From: Hymenolepis diminuta | Lineage: Eukaryota > Platyhelminthes > Cestoda > Cyclophyllidea > Hymenolepididae | Assembly: GCA_900708905.1 (NCBI GenBank) | Contig: CAADRB010000030.1 | Span: forward strand, 1,356,741-1,420,740 | Direction: 5' to 3' | DNA length: 64,000 bases | Part shown: positions 60,610 through 64,000 of the stretch, piece after piece | Position numbering within the stretch: position 1 is the first letter of the stretch | Layout: each line of letters begins with the position of its first letter | Translations under genes and position numbers: made by a program | The notes under the pieces: model-generated | What the model saw: only the letters and a program-made list of their open reading frames with translations | Database searches by the model: none | What the model was told of the DNA's origin: nothing

Positions 60610-63600
60610 ATTTGGGATTATGTTAAACATCGGGGACATATTTCCCCAGAATTAATACCCGCATGAAAATATTAGTTGATCTTAAGCAGTCAAAACATCG
60701 ATTCATTCTTTTAATCAAAGATAGTGTAAAAGGAAGGCAAAAATTCCAAAACATATGGTGAATTTTTAAATATATGGGATGATTTTATCAATAATCGAGA
60801 ATTGCATTTGTATAAGTAGAATAAAGGATTCATAATAAATAACGCTGAAACTACCAAGGTGTGTTTATGGTAAAATTAAATATTAGCAGTAGTCAGTAGT
60901 TATTAGTAGCTTCTATTCATTTTGGTGCAGGCGTCAATATCCATGTGGAATTAAAAATTATTATGATTAATTGATTGGCAGATTGAAGAAATTTTCGAAA
61001 TTCATTCTAAATATGTTGACAAGTTCAGATTAAATTGTTAAGAGCATTAAAGTCCATCACTTTCCAGGCCTTGAGTTTTTTATAGCTTCCTCTCCATCAA
61101 AGACAGCTTATTTATTTACTTTAACATCTACTGATAATATAATTTTACTAAGACACTCTTAGGTCATTTAGGTAAATAATTTCCATGAATAATCACATTT
61201 TCGATTATAGGTATAAAAGTTTGCATATCTCAGATTGCTTACAATGTCTCCTAAGGTTCAAATCAAAATGGAAATTGATCCCTTTAATAAAAAGTATCAG
61301 GCAATACAAGAATGAGAGGGAGTGTCAACGAATACCTCTTGATTTTGGGTCGATTCTTTAGTGGGAGTAAATTAAAGTAAATACATCTAGATTTTGAATA
61401 TTTTGATTTAAATATTTTTTAAATGTATTTTATTCTTTTACATATAAGCTTTAACCATACAGAGACTTCTCTGTAATTTTATTATGGGGTAGTTTTTATA
61501 TAAATAAAAGGTTTTCGAAAGAGGCTTTCACTTAGCCCAAGATCAAACATGAAAAATTTCCTCATTAATTTAACTCAGATTATAGGGTAAATTTATTTAT
61601 AAAATCACATTAAATTTGTAAAATGACTGTTTTATGATTGATAAACATTTGTTACAATATAATTTGCAATATTTTTTATCATTTACGTAATGTAAGTAGA
61701 AGAGCACTTATTAATTTTGTCTTTATTGTTTAATCATTTTTTAGCTGTATTAAAGTCTTAGTGCGAGAGGTTTACGATTTGATAAATTTGACCTTCTACG
61801 ATGCTAGGATTTTCCTTTAATTCGAAATCAAATCTTACTACAATTTGATAATACGTTTTAAGCTCTTAATCTGAAAAATTGGGACAGTTTAGGTTGTCTG
61901 GAGAGCACTAATTAGCGAACTCTACTCTAATTTAATTATATAATAATCGAAGACGTTGTCTATATTTTGCCGTTTTTTAACTCTATGCATTTAAATATAT
62001 CAAAAGCATTTGACCATATCAGTATCCATTAGAATCTTGAATATAATCGTTTATTTGTAATGCATATATTACGGGTGGGCTGCTATTGACTTATCTAACT
62101 TGTGGTAGAATTTAGCTGTTTTAGTTGGTGGTAAGAGAAGTAAAATTCAATAATTCCTAAACGACCGACAGATAGAAAGGGTTTACTTAACACATGAAGC
62201 CTGAATAAGTAATTGTATTGCGGTTTTTCAATACTTAGATTCGAAAAGTATTTTTTATAATTATTTTTGTAGTTGTGCCCTAGTTTTTGTATGATGTGCA
62301 ATTATCTGGTGAAAACATTTCACACAGTATTTGCTGATGCTTCATCCGAAACAGGAATTTTAGAACTGCAATAAAATAGGCAATACCTTAATAAATATCT
62401 GAAGTATACTTATTTTCCATAAAATTAAGGAACGAGTGGGCATAACAACCTAACAGTTATTGACGTACTTAGCATACAAATATATTTACTTGAATTATAC
62501 TTAAGTTAAAGTTGTATATCTAGAATGTATAATACTATAAACTTTATACATATAATAATTTTTTTAGGAATCGCTTCTCTGGTTTCTCAGTCACTTTCAA
62601 AATGTATATTTGTTAAAGTCTCTGCCTTCACCCGTTTCCAGGCAATGCAATGACAAATAATTGACGATTTATATTACCTTTAATCTTATATGGCATGTTT
62701 AATTAATTAGTTGAAATTTTTGTAGGATAATTTGATCATGAAATATCCTTCCATTTTGGCATGAATGCAATCAGGAGCAGTCTACTATAAGCAATATATG
62801 TCCATTTTTATCAAAGTATTTCTAAGCTCAGTCAGTCTGCGTTGAAAATACTCACAAGTAGCAACATAAAAACATAAATTAACATTTAGCTGCAGCCATT
62901 GTTATTTCTGCACTGAAATTATAAGAAAGTGATTTTTTGCCCTTTTATGATGGTACGATTTACATGTTATAAAGCAGTGGTTATGCACCTTAAAATAAAA
63001 AAAAAATTAATAACAATTAAAATGATTAGAACTTTTGTCATGGAATTATTTTAATAAATCAAAGCAAAATTTATGCAATTTTTGGTTGGATAATTTGAAA
63101 GTTTAGAAGTTGTATTTTTTTCATAAACAGAGTTACGTTCAATTTTATAAATACAGACGTTCATGACTAATTAAGGCTTCTGAATGTGGACTCGGATATT
63201 TATATTCTTGAGGGAGAGTGAAGTATACATAAATGATGTATGTTCTTGGAGGCTTTTATCACGTTCACTTTGTCTTAATTATTATGATGACATCAATGTT
63301 AAATTTGAATCAGACACTAGGGAAGTGGGACAAAGTCAACACTAGAACAGGTTTCATTAGTATCGATTTTTCAGTTAACAATAAATGCAAGGGAGAAGGG
63401 ATCTACATGAGGTGCTTGTTTGGCCTTCTAACTTAAGCCTTGATTTTCCTTTCAAAAATTCTGTGGATTTAAACCATTATAAGTTTTTATAATGCTAAAA
63501 GCATGTGTTTAGAACCAAATATATCAATAGATGTGATGCAAAACAATAATTTTATACTCTCTTCAAATTAATCTGAATACTGTAAATCACATGTCGAATG

Positions 63601-64000
63601 AAATACAACTCCGATCTTGCATGTTTTTACTAGATATCCCTTTTAAAAACACGATTTAGTCTGTACACTAAAAAATCAGACTAGAGTCAGCCCTTGACTA
63701 TATTAATTCAAGTTTCAGTATTTTGCAAAAATTTTCTGAACACTGATTACAGCTGATCAATCGTGGTATTTTGCACCAACATAGGTTGATGCTCTTACTA
63801 TCTTATTTCTCACAGTTCGATGTGGATGAGAACAATTCATCGGTGAATATTGCTTATAAATCAGTTAAATTAATCAGATCTGGTAAAATGGATAGATTAT
63901 TTTATGTTTAAGTAGAATGCAAACACAATCCAAATAGTTAAATTTCCATTATAGTTTTAACAAATAATGTAATTTAAAACGTTAATGACAAAATTAAGGT
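60610..64000. other. Gene-free AT-rich sequence
   Basis: 3.4 kb of AT-rich sequence. No gene, RNA, transposon or clear repeat recognised. The open frames are short and carry no recognisable domain. Confidence 0.5.

Noticed and set aside
60610..64000. A further gene at the right edge
   Set aside because: Checked for conserved blocks and splice-linked frames on both strands. Nothing convincing was seen.
1..64000. CRISPR arrays, operons with ribosome binding sites, prophage or plasmid features
   Set aside because: The window is eukaryotic: all but one gene are spliced with GT-AG introns. No regularly spaced direct repeats were seen.

Overview
The window is a flatworm genome segment, most likely from a tapeworm (Cestoda). 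It is strongly AT-rich. Its genes mix many 29-80 bp introns with a few introns of 2.5-5.5 kb, and its compact genes sit among SINEs, a mariner element and other decayed repeats. The low GC would fit a Hymenolepis-like cyclophyllidean better than Taenia or Echinococcus, but that is inference and no species marker is present.

Layout. Bases 1-23,689 hold no gene I can support. They contain dispersed repeats, a mariner element interrupted by a 796-base assembly gap (5357-6669), a broken Ty3/gypsy-like integrase (about 9840-10265) and SINE copies. Six genes follow, each reconstructed exon by exon with closed reading frames: TMEM120 (+, 23703-31598, 7 exons, 366 aa); a Spinster-family lysosomal MFS transporter (-, 37638-33289, 8 exons, 515 aa), tail-to-tail with TMEM120; ribosomal protein eS7/RPS7 (+, 38442-39081, 3 exons, 191 aa), head-to-head with Spinster; a Polycomb RING finger protein PCGF3/5 (+, 42452-43410, 6 exons, 244 aa); a ClC-3/4/5-type Cl-/H+ exchanger (+, 43600-56490, 14 exons, 810 aa) starting only 189 bp after PCGF; and an intronless MFSD8/CLN7-like transporter (+, 59020-60465, 481 aa). 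Bases 60,610-64,000 show nothing recognisable.

Function. Three of the six genes (Spinster, ClC-3/4/5 and MFSD8-like) belong to families that act on endosome/lysosome membranes. Whether this clustering matters is unknown. PCGF and ClC are close enough, with a good acceptor between them, to be a candidate trans-spliced pair. I found no prokaryote-style defence or other novel gene system. The items most worth following up are the tRNA-derived SINE family, the 29-bp intron, two short stop-free in-frame introns, the intronless transporter and the PCGF-ClC pair.
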